A stretch of DNA of 64,000 nt from Marchantia polymorpha subsp. ruderalis. Lineage: Eukaryota > Streptophyta > Marchantiopsida > Marchantiales > Marchantiaceae. The stretch lies in the NCBI GenBank assembly GCA_037833965.1, contig AP031351.1, positions 18,922,501-18,986,500 of the forward strand. Direction: 5' to 3'. Below, piece by piece: positions 1-11,017 of the stretch (position 1 is the stretch's first letter; the number at the start of each line of letters is the position of its first letter). The notes beneath the pieces are model-generated. The model was not told the origin of the DNA and searched no databases. It saw only the letters and a list, made by a program, of their open reading frames with translations. A program made the translations under genes and the position numbers.

Positions 1-714
1 CTGTTAAAGTTTCTGAATCTCTGGTTTTGGTATCATTAGTCTCCCCAGTAGGTCAGCGACATTCAGTCAGTTTTAACTTCTTACTCTTATCCAGTCTATT
101 CCAGTCTCTGTGGACTTCTCTTTAATAATACTTGAATTCGTCTGTTAAATCTACTATAAATTCGGAGTTTTTTTGTTGAACATTGGGCAAAAAGGAGACT
201 GAGCGGTTCAGCCTATACATCAAGATTGCGGGTAACCCCAACTGAGAAACACCGCTCAACACAATATACCGTAATGACCATGTGTAGTCTTTTAGGGGGA
301 TCACAATGGGAACGAGTGTATCTGCACCACATGAAAGTTGGTGGCTTCTACCCGTGACACAAAATTTGCAAATGAATCTAGAATGCCGTCTTTATTTGGT
401 CTATTGTTTGGATGACACTCTTTGGTTAGAAAGAAGGGAGGTTGGGGCCGTGTATCTCATTTTTCAATTCTTCATAGAATTGGTCTCGGGGGCGAAAGTA
501 TTTGTTGGGCAGCGTAGGGGATAGTACCTCCCCGTACCCGATCTACAGTTTGGAACTCCTCTTTTAGTCCATATCCTGCCCCCCTATTTGTTTCCAGCAA
601 AGTTGTAAAAGCTATGGGTTCTCGAAGTTCCACATCGAGGAACGAAACTAGTTTGTGGTGGTTGATATTGGAAAAGTATCCTTTAATAGGATCATGAAAT
701 CATTAATTAATCAT

Positions 715-779
715 CATTAATTTCTGCTGCTATTCAACCTACATAATTTATGTAGGTTGAATAGCAGCAGAAATTAATG
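715..779. repeat. Perfect 32-bp inverted repeat with 1-nt spacer
   Basis: The left arm (715-746) and right arm (748-779) are exact reverse complements of 32 bp each, separated by one T at 747. The arms are not simple AT repeats: they contain the mixed-sequence core TAGGTTGAATAGCAGCAG. Pairing stops immediately outside the arms. Transcribed, it would form a near-perfect long hairpin. It could be a foldback transposon remnant, a recent palindromic duplication or a small-RNA source. The sequence alone does not decide. Confidence 0.95.
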
Positions 780-1111
780 CAGTAAATTATGTTTCTCTAG
801 AAGTTGGTTAGCAATATCTCCTTTCGTTTTAGGTTTCCATTTTTTTGGTTGGGAACTTATGGGATGGTGGAAGAGCACGTGCTGTTGCAGTTCTTGAGTT
901 GTGCTTGTACTTCAGACAGCTATACAATACAAGATCTTACAGTAAGAAGGTTTCACACTTGATATGTCGATCTAACGGTGGTTTGAAAACTTATTGTATT
1001 ATTCGTTCAGATACTTATGGGCACGTAGTAATTGCTTTCGCACTCACCTCATGTGTTAGCTTTTAGATGTTAATCATGTATGGTCTGTTTCCACCTAGAG
1101 TTGATACACGC

Positions 1112-1186
1112 TAAAAATAAAAATAAAAATAAAAATAAAAAAGTAATAAGTAATAAGTAAAAAATAAAAAATAAAAAATAAAAAAT
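1112..1186. repeat. A-rich simple repeat (AAAAAT-type)
   Basis: Runs of AAAAAT units and TAATAAG units occupy this stretch. It is a low-complexity repeat with no evidence of function. Confidence 0.9.
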
Positions 1187-1850
1187 TGTCATTATTTACA
1201 TAGGCGCTAGAGTGTTACTGAAACTTCTGACGAGGAGTACTAGTTCTACTATTTAGTGAGTAATTAAGTCTAAACCGTGATGTGTTTTCATGAAGTTGTG
1301 CTGTTTTCGTATAGCTAGCATCTTCTTAAAACTCAAAATCACATTAAGTGAATTAGAGTTGAACTTAAGTTAAATCAAAAGTGAGTTATGATCATGTACC
1401 TTGGTTGATAATGCTTCATTAAACGCAATAGTGTAGGGTTTCGGATTTATGTGAGGCACTCAAGCCTGATGTTTGATAATCAGAGTGGTAGTGCGAATCA
1501 CCTCTAAATGCCGTCTGAATGACAGTAGTTCTTGAAGACTCTCTTCCACTTGCCAGCACTAGCTACCATTCACCCTTGTCTACAGGTATACTATGAGAAG
1601 TAGTAGTTACTGAAATTAGACTTAACACGAAATATCCTCTATAAGTATGATTTAGTAACTATCTCTTTATTATTATGTTTTTCTCATTTTAAAAATCAGA
1701 CAAAACTCCAATTTGTGTTAGAGTACCAATTTCACCTCGACTCCAGAGAAATCCAATATTCAAAAACTGTATTTTTAAGTTAGGGAATGATTACCGAGAA
1801 TGTGATCATTACCACTCGATCTTGATAAATAAAAAGTATGGTATCGATCG

Positions 1851-1896
1851 CTCGGCTCTCACCCGAGCGGCCCGGGTTCAAGCCCCGGCAATGGAA
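1851..1896 (+). pseudogene. 3' half of a tRNA-Glu(CUC)
   Basis: The fragment contains an intact anticodon arm (stem CTCGG 1851-1855, loop CTCTCAC, stem CCGAG 1863-1867), a T arm (CCGGG, TTCAAGC, CCCGG) and an acceptor 3' strand resembling the plant tRNA-Glu end. The D arm and 5' acceptor strand expected upstream are absent, so it cannot be a functional tRNA alone. It lies head-to-head with a second tRNA-Glu fragment at 1951-2010. Confidence 0.75.
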
Positions 1897-1919
1897 TCCG
1901 TAGAATCGGTTTATGGAGT

Positions 1920-1952
1920 GGTAATAATCGCATCCCATTGGGTGCGATTATT
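1920..1952. repeat. Small hairpin between the two tRNA-Glu fragments
   Basis: AATAATCGCA and TGCGATTATT flank a short CCCATTGGG-like centre with one bulged base. This hairpin sits exactly at the break point of the minus-strand tRNA fragment and forms the loop region of the larger foldback. Confidence 0.8.
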
Positions 1953-2010
1953 GAACCCGGGTTGCTCGGGTGAGAGCCGAGTATCCTAACCAACTAGGCT
2001 ACAACTGAAG
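1951..2010 (-). pseudogene. 5' three-quarters of a tRNA-Glu(CUC)
   Basis: Read on the minus strand, the segment follows plant tRNA-Glu from the 5' acceptor strand through the D arm (TAGTTGGTTAGGATAC), the anticodon arm with CTC anticodon and half of the T arm up to GGGTTCAA. It then breaks off into an unrelated hairpin sequence. The 3' T-stem strand and 3' acceptor strand are missing. About 31 bp (anticodon arm to T loop) are shared, inverted and with two mismatches, with the plus-strand fragment at 1851-1881, so the pair forms a foldback. Confidence 0.75.
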
Positions 2011-3729
2011 ATGTCGAGAATTTTGATAGTTCTATTAATAAAAAAATAGTATTGATAAGAACACATATTTGAAAAATGACTCAAATCCCAAACTCTAAAC
2101 TATTATGAGTAATAAATCATCAGTCGCCAAGATAGCACTAAATCTAAAGTTGATAATCTTAACTGTTGCAGCTGGTTGGGAAAAAGGATTGGATCGTGAT
2201 TTTGAACCAGTTCTTTCTTTGACACCTCTTTATTACATACTAACCAAAAAAAATATTTTATTTCATTTTATCACGTGCCGTAGTTTCTGGTTATGACTTT
2301 AGTGATATTTATGAAGATCACTATACGTATGAATATAGCAGCTCTTTTACCCGGCTACTTCAAACCGCGATGGGCGCTGATGACGTTTTTGTGTTTACGT
2401 TGAGTGTTGTATCCTTCCTACGATATAACCTGTATATATCGATGGTGATTGTCTTGGCTGCTCGAGTAATTCAGAAGGTCTCGACGAGGTTCACTGCTTC
2501 TTACCGAGCTCCTTTGACACCTTGAAACATTGGTTCTCCTGAATCGCACTTTATAAAAATTGTGGTGAGATGATTGTTCAGTTATTTGTCCCTGAATCGG
2601 TGCATGGTGACTCGTATCAATAAGAATACACCCTCTCCGCATCCGTACGTCTCGAACCATTTATTCTTCTCAAGTTATTGATTAAGTTCTGAATGCACGT
2701 TGTGATGCTCACTCTTTATCTCTGTTTTTGGAAATCAGTAGTATATCTTCTAAGGTCGGTTAGAGTACTGTGATGCACTTCACTGTCTGCTCCGCTATCA
2801 CCCCTAGGTGTGGATATCTTCACATCCTTGACTGTTTTTACTCGTTGGTTTGACTTTCTTACGCCTCATGCCTCTACTTTCTGCGTTATGCTTTGTGACT
2901 TGTGCATACCGTTCTGCTCTGTGAGTTAGTTTCACTATCCAAATGGTCCTTGCAGGAATGGCGTCTTAAACAGTAGAGAATTAAATGCACAGCATCGTCT
3001 AGTTTATTCCTAAACCGTGGGTGTATAACCGGAAGATAATTTTTGGGTTGCACATTCTTTTACGTATTACCTACTTGAAATAGTTTACACTAATCAACGC
3101 TACGCCTGGCGTATATGTACAAATTGCAAACTGCCGCCCTCCCTCACGTGCGATTATGGGCTGAAGCTTGGCACCCGGTTACTCACTGATGACGCCACCG
3201 AGTCGTGTGATGGCAAAGTGATGCTTAACACTCTGTTGTAGTAGATTGTCACTGGCACGTACGCGTCTCCTGTGGCAGCCTAAACCGCACTTATTTAAAT
3301 GTTCGATCTTGTTCTATACCTTCCCATGTTATGCACGTCCTTAAAGCTTTTCTGTATCAGACTCAATAGCATTCTAGAACTTGCTCTCGACTTCTTGGGA
3401 TGCTTCCATTCGTGAAGATCTGCCGCTGCTGACCGGCTCTTTGCTTGTTCCCATAGGGTTTTCAGTTTGCTCTTCTCCATTACATGTTAAGCACTTGTTG
3501 TGCATTCTCTATTGAAATTACTTTTCCACGTTTCTCCAAGCAGTATATCTGTAGAATATATCCTTGTAACTCTCACGTTCGCCGATTCAAATTCATTCCC
3601 CTGTTGAAGTTGTGTTCGTAAGGTGATCCAAACTTATTGATTTATCATTATAATGCAGATGATACTTAGAAGTGGAATCGCCATTTAATCTCAAGGCAGT
3701 GTTCTTATGTCCAGGGGCTGGTTTTGTAG

Positions 3730-6326
3730 GTGGTTGCATTGCTGATAGGAGGAGGCTATGTTATGACGGGCCAGATATCTGCGGAACAGCTTACAAAGTT
3801 TGTATTATACTCAGAGTGGGTTGTGCATTCGACATGGTGGGTTGGAGATCACTGGGCCTCTTTGATGCAGGCTATTGGTGCTAGTGAGAAGGTCTTCAAT
3901 CTCCTGGACCTACCTCCTAGCACGCAGCTTGTTTCCAAAGGTGAAAAAGAAAATGGATTATAAAACATAGTTTTACTTTCGTCATCCTTTCAAGTGAATA
4001 TACGAGGCGTACCTTCATATGGTTCGTAGTTGGATGAGATCCTTCAATAATATCCGGAAAATGGCCATAGCGGAATCATGTAACATCTGCCTTACTATTG
4101 CGAGACTAAGTCTTTCATTCTGTTCTCTTCGCAGTGAACCCATTAAAGTATTTCTACTGGTTTGTGCAGGGCGGAAGCTGCCAGAGGTGAGGGGACGAAT
4201 ACAGTTCAACGACATTTGTTTCCAGTACCCTGCAAGGCCTCAGGTCATTGCACTTATCCATTAACGGCTGTCGATCTCTGAGCCTTCAAATGTGTGGCAT
4301 TGTTTTTGTTCTTAAAGTTTGTCAAACTACAGTACATCAATTTTCTGGTCAGTCTCACATTCTTCAACTAGCAGCTATTAACCATTTTCAAAGAAGCTTC
4401 TTTTATATTTACAAAAACTGCTTTCACCAGCTTGTAAGCTGTTCTGCGAAGGTCTATTTGTATATGCTTTATAAGTTGTGGACCCAGAATCTACTTGGCT
4501 GACTTGTGTTCTTAAACTTTGCCTCAGGTTCCCGTCTTGCGAAATGTTAGTTTCTCGATATTTCCTGGCGAACTTGTCGCGGTGGTAAATATTTAACTTT
4601 TATCCAGTGGTTATTATCCTCGATGCCTGCAAGTCTTTGTTCGTGTCTTTCAACGGCTCCTCGTTTACTGACTTCGCTCTCAAATCTCCAACATACTCTA
4701 ATTTACAAGACGTGGCATCGTTTGCAAGGTTGGTCTAAGCGGGAGTGGGAAGAGCACAATTGTAGGTTTGCTACTCCGCCTTTATGAGCCATCTCATGGG
4801 CAGGTTTGGTCCCGCTACTTCACAATCTAGTTGGGCTATCAGCTGGCGTGTTTGATGCAAGAATCCTTGTGTACCTTTGAACCTTTGACACTTAAGTTGT
4901 GGGTGCTACATATATTGACCACACAATTGGCTGCCTTGCCCACCCTATGAGTGCTCAAATTTGTTAATCTTTGCAGATTTTGATCGATGGTGTTCCTCTG
5001 AATGATCTTGATATAAAGTGGTTCAGGCACCAGCTTGGAGTCGTCAGTCAGGTAAAGGGCGAAATATACGAACAAGTTTTCGTCGATAGTTTTATTGATT
5101 ATAAGAAGTGTTTGGAATATGGTTGAGTGTCATTATCTTGCTTTGTAATAGACCGAATGAGCTTTTAGCTCATCATAGAACGTGGATATCTTAGGAAGCC
5201 CACTGGGAGCGACAACAGATGGAAAGCTCTAAGGGAGTCCATTTTGTCTCCACAGGAGCCACGTCTCTTCAGCATGGATATAGCTTCCAACATATCCTAC
5301 GGATGCAGTAGAAGTATAACTACCCAGGATATTGAAAAAGCAGCGAAGCAGGCAAATGCGCATGACTTTATAATGGCTCTGCCAGACGGCTACAAGACTA
5401 TTGTCGACAATGTTCGTCTTAGCGGCGGGCAAAAGCAGCGCATAGCCATCGCTCGGGCTCTCTTGAGGGATCCTGCAATTTTGGTGCTGGATGAGGCAAC
5501 CAGCGCGCTTGATTCTGAAAGTGAACATCTTGTACAGGTTGGCTTCCCACTGCTTTCTCGTGCCTCTTTTGTGAGAGTTGGCCTTCCCCCTCTTTTAATT
5601 ACAGTATCAGTCCTGACACCTTCTCTGCTAATCCATTACACAGAAAGCCTTAGATCGAGCGATGCGGGGAGATGGCAAACGGAAGCGTACTGTTTTGGTC
5701 ATCGCTCACAGGTAATCAGTAGTTGCTCACATATGGTGATATTGTTGCTTTTAGCTCCAAAAAGCCCTATTGAAATTAATTCTAGTTTTTTTATCCGAGC
5801 TTAATCCAAGCATGAGGTCCAAGTCTTCCTCTACCGAAGTCCCAGACCCCCGTGATTGTAGATGCAACTCTTTTCCTTCAAGTTTTGTGCAAGAAGGGTT
5901 GACAGGTTGTACCCTAACGTCGTAGTATCGATGTCTTGTTCTGAAAGAAGCTTCTCTACGGACTTTGTCTTCAGTTTCTCTGTTGGGTCTTCCTCATGCG
6001 TTTGTCTCGCGTGATTACAGGTTGTCAACCATTAGAGCTGCCCATAGGATTGTGGTTATGCATCAAGGCCAGATTGCCGAGGTAAGCCACGCAATTTCGC
6101 CAGCATGATTGAAAGCACACAGCAGCGAATGACATGTCGTTCACTTTGTTCATAATCAGTTTGAATGCGGATAGTTGCATGTGAGCGCAAAGAACGGATG
6201 CGGACATGAAGCTCATGGAAAACGGACATGTTGGATTCGTCGCAGATGGGCAGCCATGACGAACTGATAAAGCTAGACGGTGAATATGCTCGCTTGACAC
6301 GGAGGCAGCTAAGCACGCTACCTTAG
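3730..6326 (+). CDS. ABC half-transporter, ABCB26/TAP-like, 3' part with complete nucleotide-binding domain
   Basis: Nine phase-compatible GT-AG exons were read: 3730-3940, 4170-4243, 4528-4584, 4729-4803, 4977-5051, 5256-5537, 5644-5711, 6021-6081 and 6246-6326 (stop TAG). The first encodes the end of the transmembrane domain, including the block [16 protein letters not shown] typical of plant ABCB26-type half transporters. The rest is one nucleotide-binding domain: Walker [10 protein letters not shown] (exon at 4729), Q-loop region ending VVSQ, ABC signature LSGGQ, Walker [12 protein letters not shown] (exon at 5256), H-loop in VIAHR and a C-terminal MGSHDEL. All catalytic motifs are intact. 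Arabidopsis ABCB26 is plastid-associated, and by homology this protein would export a substrate, perhaps peptides, across an organellar membrane. The remaining membrane exons and the start codon are not visible, so the gene is 5'-incomplete here. Mitochondrial ABCB and other B-subfamily half transporters are less likely alternatives. Confidence 0.88.
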
Positions 6327-6471
6327 CTAAGCACCCTACCAAAAGGCCCACTTATTCTCTGAAAGCCACCCATTTATTTGCAGGCTGGCTCTCTGATGTA
6401 TGCAAAAGACCCTTGCCATAATGCTCTTTTTGTGTTAAAAATATTCTTAATCAGGTTGGTTGGTGGGGCGG

Positions 6472-6477
6472 AATAAA
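6472..6477 (+). terminator. Candidate poly(A) signal AATAAA of the ABC gene
   Basis: AATAAA lies about 145 nt after the TAG stop at 6324-6326, a plausible distance for a plant 3' UTR. No cleavage site can be proven from sequence. Confidence 0.35.
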
Positions 6478-9300
6478 GGTAAAAAATGGACTTTTTAATG
6501 CGAAATTGTCAAGCCACTTTTTCTTGTCGTCGCACATTTGTTCCAGGAACTAATCAGCCAGGCATTCATGTTGCCATGCGACCCCTTGATCATATCTCTC
6601 GGATCACCACCGCACCAACCCGGAAATTATTCCGCTAATCTGCAGATTCTGGTCAAGAAAGCGTAAAAGGGTCCAGTATCTGTAGAAGAATGTCAAGCAT
6701 GTGCTCTGTGCATACGTCTTGCTTGGTCCTCTAGCGCATGGGCAGATGTCCGTGAACATAAATCGGACCTTTCCAACTCATGGCCGGGATGTGGGGCCGA
6801 AATGCGGGACGCGGGAGATGCTGCGAGCACCTCAGAAAAAGGCGACGTGTCGACCCATGAAGTCCCTGTTTAGTCAAGGCATCGAGGCTCACGCCAATGT
6901 GACTATGCACTGCCTAAAAGTTGGCCATACTGCTCACTGTAAAGGGTGACAGCCACTTGACACCATTTCGTCTATCTTCCTGTCGAATTCTCAGCCTCTT
7001 GTATCCACTCCATGCATCAGGTTTTTGTCCTCTGTGATTTGCACACTTGACCCAGAGCGCTTCAATCTGCCCATTGACCCGGCTCGCTTTTCTCTCAGAT
7101 CTCACTTTTTGTCTCGGGTTCGGTCTACTTTCCAAGGCTTAAAGTAGCTCGAAAAGTAAACCGCATGAATTCTGGCCACATGAATGTACTTCCTTTTGGC
7201 GCACAGAACATGAGCGACAACTGTCCACAAGCCGCGCTTGTTTGTCAACAGGAATTCTCCATCGCCCGTGGCACATTCTGCAAAACTGAAGTCGAATTCA
7301 AAGGATGCCCAGTGCAGCAACCTCCGGGTCTTTAAAAGAAGGCCAACGGAAAGCTGGACGATGAAACTGGCGCTTCCAGTCCTCTGTATCGGACTGCCCA
7401 AGACCTCATCTCCAGCGTGTTAACTTGCGAAGGCAGTGATGGTATCGAATCTAGACTTCTGGAGGAGTCGAGGAGGCGCAATACACTGCACCGGAAGTTA
7501 AAGCGGATGTACAGCACATCGCAGAGGCCTCTCGCCCGCAAAGACTCGTATCGCCGAGTGGCCACAGCAGGCGCCCTCACCGGCAAATTCCGGCGAATGG
7601 GAAATTTGGAGGGGTTAGGTTTTTCAAGGGATTGGTTAGGGCCACAACCCCCGGCACCGTCGAGGACGACAGATTCCCCTCTGCCTCCTGCGCAAGTCCT
7701 CACCACTATTCCGCTAGTAGTAGACGAGTCTCTTTCCGCAGAGTGACGCATCAAATTCGGCCTCAAAGAAAGGCATGCAAAAGAGCAACCCATATCGATT
7801 CTTCCTCCTCCAGCTGGAACAACAGCGAGTTGTCGATGTTGTCATGGGGCCATGAAACAGTGACGCCCAAAAGCAGAAAGTACAAAGAGTCATGGTAAGT
7901 CAAGCCCAGATCAGCAGAGCAGGAAGAGGAACAAAATTGAAGATAGAGTTCCGAGAGATGGGAGGCAGAGAACTTCGTACGAGTTGTAGCGCAAAGTGAT
8001 CGCATCCGACAAGACGGAACAGCTGATGGACCCGTTCAGGGATTTGGTAGGAAATATCGATACGTAACGGAAGTAGACTTGCTATGGCATTGGCATGAAA
8101 CCAACTCAGCAGAGGAGAAGGAGGAACCGCAACAGGAGCTCACAGAAGTAAGTAAAGAAAACCAAAAACGTGCAGAGACACGAAGAAAATCTTGCAAAAG
8201 TTGTGATTATGATGGAACGAAACAGCTCCCCCCCCCCTCCCCCCTCCATTTCGGGATTCGTTAAAGAATGCAGAGCAAGAGCAGTAAGAAATGCGAGGAG
8301 TTTTGACATGGCTTCGAACGAAAGAGGGATGCACTTTCCCAGCAGAGCAACCAAGGGCAGGGGGCAGAGGGCAGAGTAAGTCTCCGAGTAAAATGGGAGG
8401 GGGAGGGGTGGGATATCCGGACTTGACTCGAAAGAAATATCTCAGCCATCATTCAATAATTTGCGTAGGCTTTCCCGGACTCGGTAAGTGGGCTGCGAGT
8501 AATAAGTAGGCTCTCCCGAACTTATCTCAACACGTGATTTGACACTGTGCCATAGGTCTGACCCGCAGCGGCTGTTCACTCAAGAGTTAAAGATCATGGC
8601 TATCCTTAACACACCTTTGTCCACAGCCCACCAAGATTTACATCCCCGGCACCCCGCTCGCTCGCTCGCTTTCCATCAGGTTTCGCGCAACAAGGTCCCA
8701 GATCCAGATGGCAGAATGGCTTTCTCCTTTTCGCGTTGGACATTTGCATTCGAAAAGTTGCCCTGCTCGCCTTCGAGAAACAGTCAGCTTTTGCCACCAA
8801 ACCACCAGATAACAGAATTGATCTTGCAACGAACGAGCGGGCCGTCCTTGCTGCCATCCCACGGTAGCAATAGCTCGCCCGGGCTAGGGAGCTATTGCTA
8901 CCTGGGGATTGGCAATCATCGAGGGTTATTATGCGGCGTTTAGTCAGCTTTTGGCTTCAAGCAACCAGATAACCAGATTTTATTCCCGGAACGAATTGAG
9001 CATTCATGGAGCCCAAAGACTGTAGCCACTGTTGTAGCTGCTGCTTCGGAAAGTGAAAGTATCCGCTGCTGTATCATATCTTATTCCGCAGCATGATGTT
9101 GTGACTCGGAAAAAGCTTGTCCCTCTTTTACGCGGTCAATCCTCCGAGGCATCCATCGCCTCATTCCCACACGTGGTTTCAGACCGCCAAAAGTCCCATT
9201 TCACGCCCTTCCATGTTTCCGATTTCGAACGTCCGTCTGCTATCGACACCCATCGAATAATTACGGTTCATGACTTGCTCGCTCGATAGTCCTCCCCAAA
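6478..9300. other. Mixed to GC-richer DNA without a convincing gene
   Basis: Many short ORFs occur on both strands (for example 7332-7793 minus and 7417-7746 plus), overlapping one another in several frames. None shows a known domain, and open frames are expected at this base composition. The stretch includes a C-rich tract near 8228-8250, GCTC repeats near 8657-8670 and a strong hairpin at 8858-8906. It could be a non-coding transcript, a decayed gene or regulatory DNA. Confidence 0.5.
8858..8906. repeat. Hairpin, 14-bp perfect arms extended by four pairs past one bulge
   Basis: The arms GGTAGCAATAGCTC (8863-8876) and GAGCTATTGCTACC (8889-8902) are exact reverse complements around a 12-nt GC-rich loop. 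CCCA/TGGG extends the stem outside a single bulged C. No poly-T tract follows, so nothing indicates a Pol III terminator. Confidence 0.9.
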
Positions 9301-9844
9301 CAAACCTTCTTCATCGCGTTACTTTCCGCCCGCATTTGAGGGTTCACGAATATCTCCCTCCACCATCACGAAAGAAAGAAAGATAGAAAATCCATCATCT
9401 GATTGTTTTTTGGTCAACTCTTGGAATCTCTAACGGTGACTCATGGTCATAATTGAGATGTAATGCTCTATTCTATCATAACAACCAAATTATTGAACAC
9501 TAGATGGTTATAGATGGGCCGAGAATTTACAATAACACATTAAAGTAATCTGGTTTGATTTATTTCAAGTACATTGGAGCGAAGTAGAGTGATACTCAAT
9601 AATTTACCACAATTGAAGACGTAGAATAATAAAGAATATTCTTATTTATACTTTTTGTGAGATGACTTTATTTCTTTCAGATTACTTCAATACTAGTCTA
9701 CCAATTATTCAAAACGATTGAATATGAGATTTAGATGAAAGACACCCTTTGAAATTTGTCTTTTGTGGCTAGCCGGTTAAGTGTGATTCCACATGTTGCA
9801 TGTACATCATATCAAACACACTTGGACTTGGTTACTCTATTATG

Positions 9845-10006
9845 CACTTGACTTCAATGTCTATAAATAGAATTAGATGGATTTTCAGATTAATATATTC
9901 CAATCTATAGACATCATACTTTCATTACAAGCATAGATACTAACTTGAATATTTTAGAATACCAATCCATAGTCTTGAAGACTTATTACTAACAATCTTC
10001 CCCTTA
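9845..10006 (-). mobile_element. Possible LTR-retrotransposon end with polypurine tract
   Basis: On the minus strand, AATTAAGGGGAAGAT is followed directly by TGTTAGTAATAAGTC. A purine tract next to a TGTTAG start is the usual junction between the internal region and 3' LTR of plant Ty1/copia elements. The other LTR end, target-site duplication and coding domains were not found, so this is tentative. Confidence 0.3.
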
Positions 10007-10846
10007 ATTCATGTCAAAATTAGAGTAACCTCTATAACTATATAATTATTTTGTGGAAAGTTTTGAAAATAAAATCTAACATTTTCAAACATTATTTAAA
10101 TAGAATCTAGCCATATCCAAAACAAAATAGAGAAAAAGAAATACAGTTTCTATTTAAGCCTATTTGACCAAATAGCTTTTATTTTTGTATATCCTACACC
10201 TAAATATTCACTTTCCATTGTGGATTTAACTACATACTTTTGCAAAGTAAAATTTCAACTTATGCATCCATCGTCAAGTGTAAACATATACACTTATCTT
10301 CTTTGTATTCAACATCAACGTAGTTAAGCAAATATTTGACATTTTCCAATAAATAATCAACCAACAAAGCATTCTTTTTAGTACTCTTCATGTACCTTAG
10401 AATTTATTTCACTATTCTTTAATGCACCATTCTCAAGCAACAAATCATTCACAGACCCACTCATCGTACTTACTCTTGCTACATGTAACTCATACAAATT
10501 GCTCACAAATTGCTTCTTTAAATTGCTTGTATTCTTCTAGTTCAAGTGTCTATGTTGAACAGCATTTAGACACGCAATCAAACGTCTTGTCTTGTGACAA
10601 CAATACTTCCTTGTTTGGAAAAAGAGAAATTTAGTACAATGTGTTCTCCTTTCCTAAAGCCAACGCCACAATGCTCAACGGTGATTTGAGTCAGCGCAAG
10701 AATTCACGTTGATAAAGAATTGAATTGCTCAAAACATCAAATTAGATGTCACTTAGACTAACTATGAGAAATTTTTTGACTTCTCTGATATATATAGTTG
10801 AGAAAACACAAAAATTGACATATTCACAAGCAAAAAAAAAAAAAAC

Positions 10847-11017
10847 TGAAGATCACAAAATATATGATTCATCACTTTTCGGTTACGTTTAAGGAAATAA
10901 CAAGGTCTATACTAAAAGATTTTACAATTGTTGAAGATGAACACACAATATATGGTTCATACTTCTCAGACTACGTTTGTAGAAACAACAAGATGTGTAC
11001 TAAAAAAATTACAATTA
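10847..11017. repeat. Tandem duplication, two diverged copies, period 85 bp
   Basis: The copy from 10847 and the copy from 10932 both start TGAAGAT and share blocks such as ATATATG.TTCAT, ACGTTT and TACTAAAA..TTACAATT. They are diverged, so the duplication is not recent. Confidence 0.7.

Larger units (their letters stand above)
1..3729. other. Non-coding stretch, possibly a long intron or 5' flank of the ABC gene
   Basis: No exon could be recognised on either strand. The ABC-transporter exon beginning at 3730 has a normal splice acceptor, so upstream exons for the membrane domain must exist or once existed. None is visible here, so they lie left of the window, across a long intron, or are lost. 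The stretch contains a perfect foldback (715-779), an A-rich simple repeat (1112-1186) and two tRNA-Glu fragments (1851-2010). Short ORFs here have no recognisable domain. Confidence 0.5.

Noticed and set aside
306..524. 72-aa plus ORF with a YCLDD-like stretch as reverse transcriptase
   Set aside because: A single weak resemblance without neighbouring RT motifs is not enough.
1851..2010. Functional tRNA-Glu gene
   Set aside because: Neither strand has a contiguous full cloverleaf; each fragment lacks essential arms.
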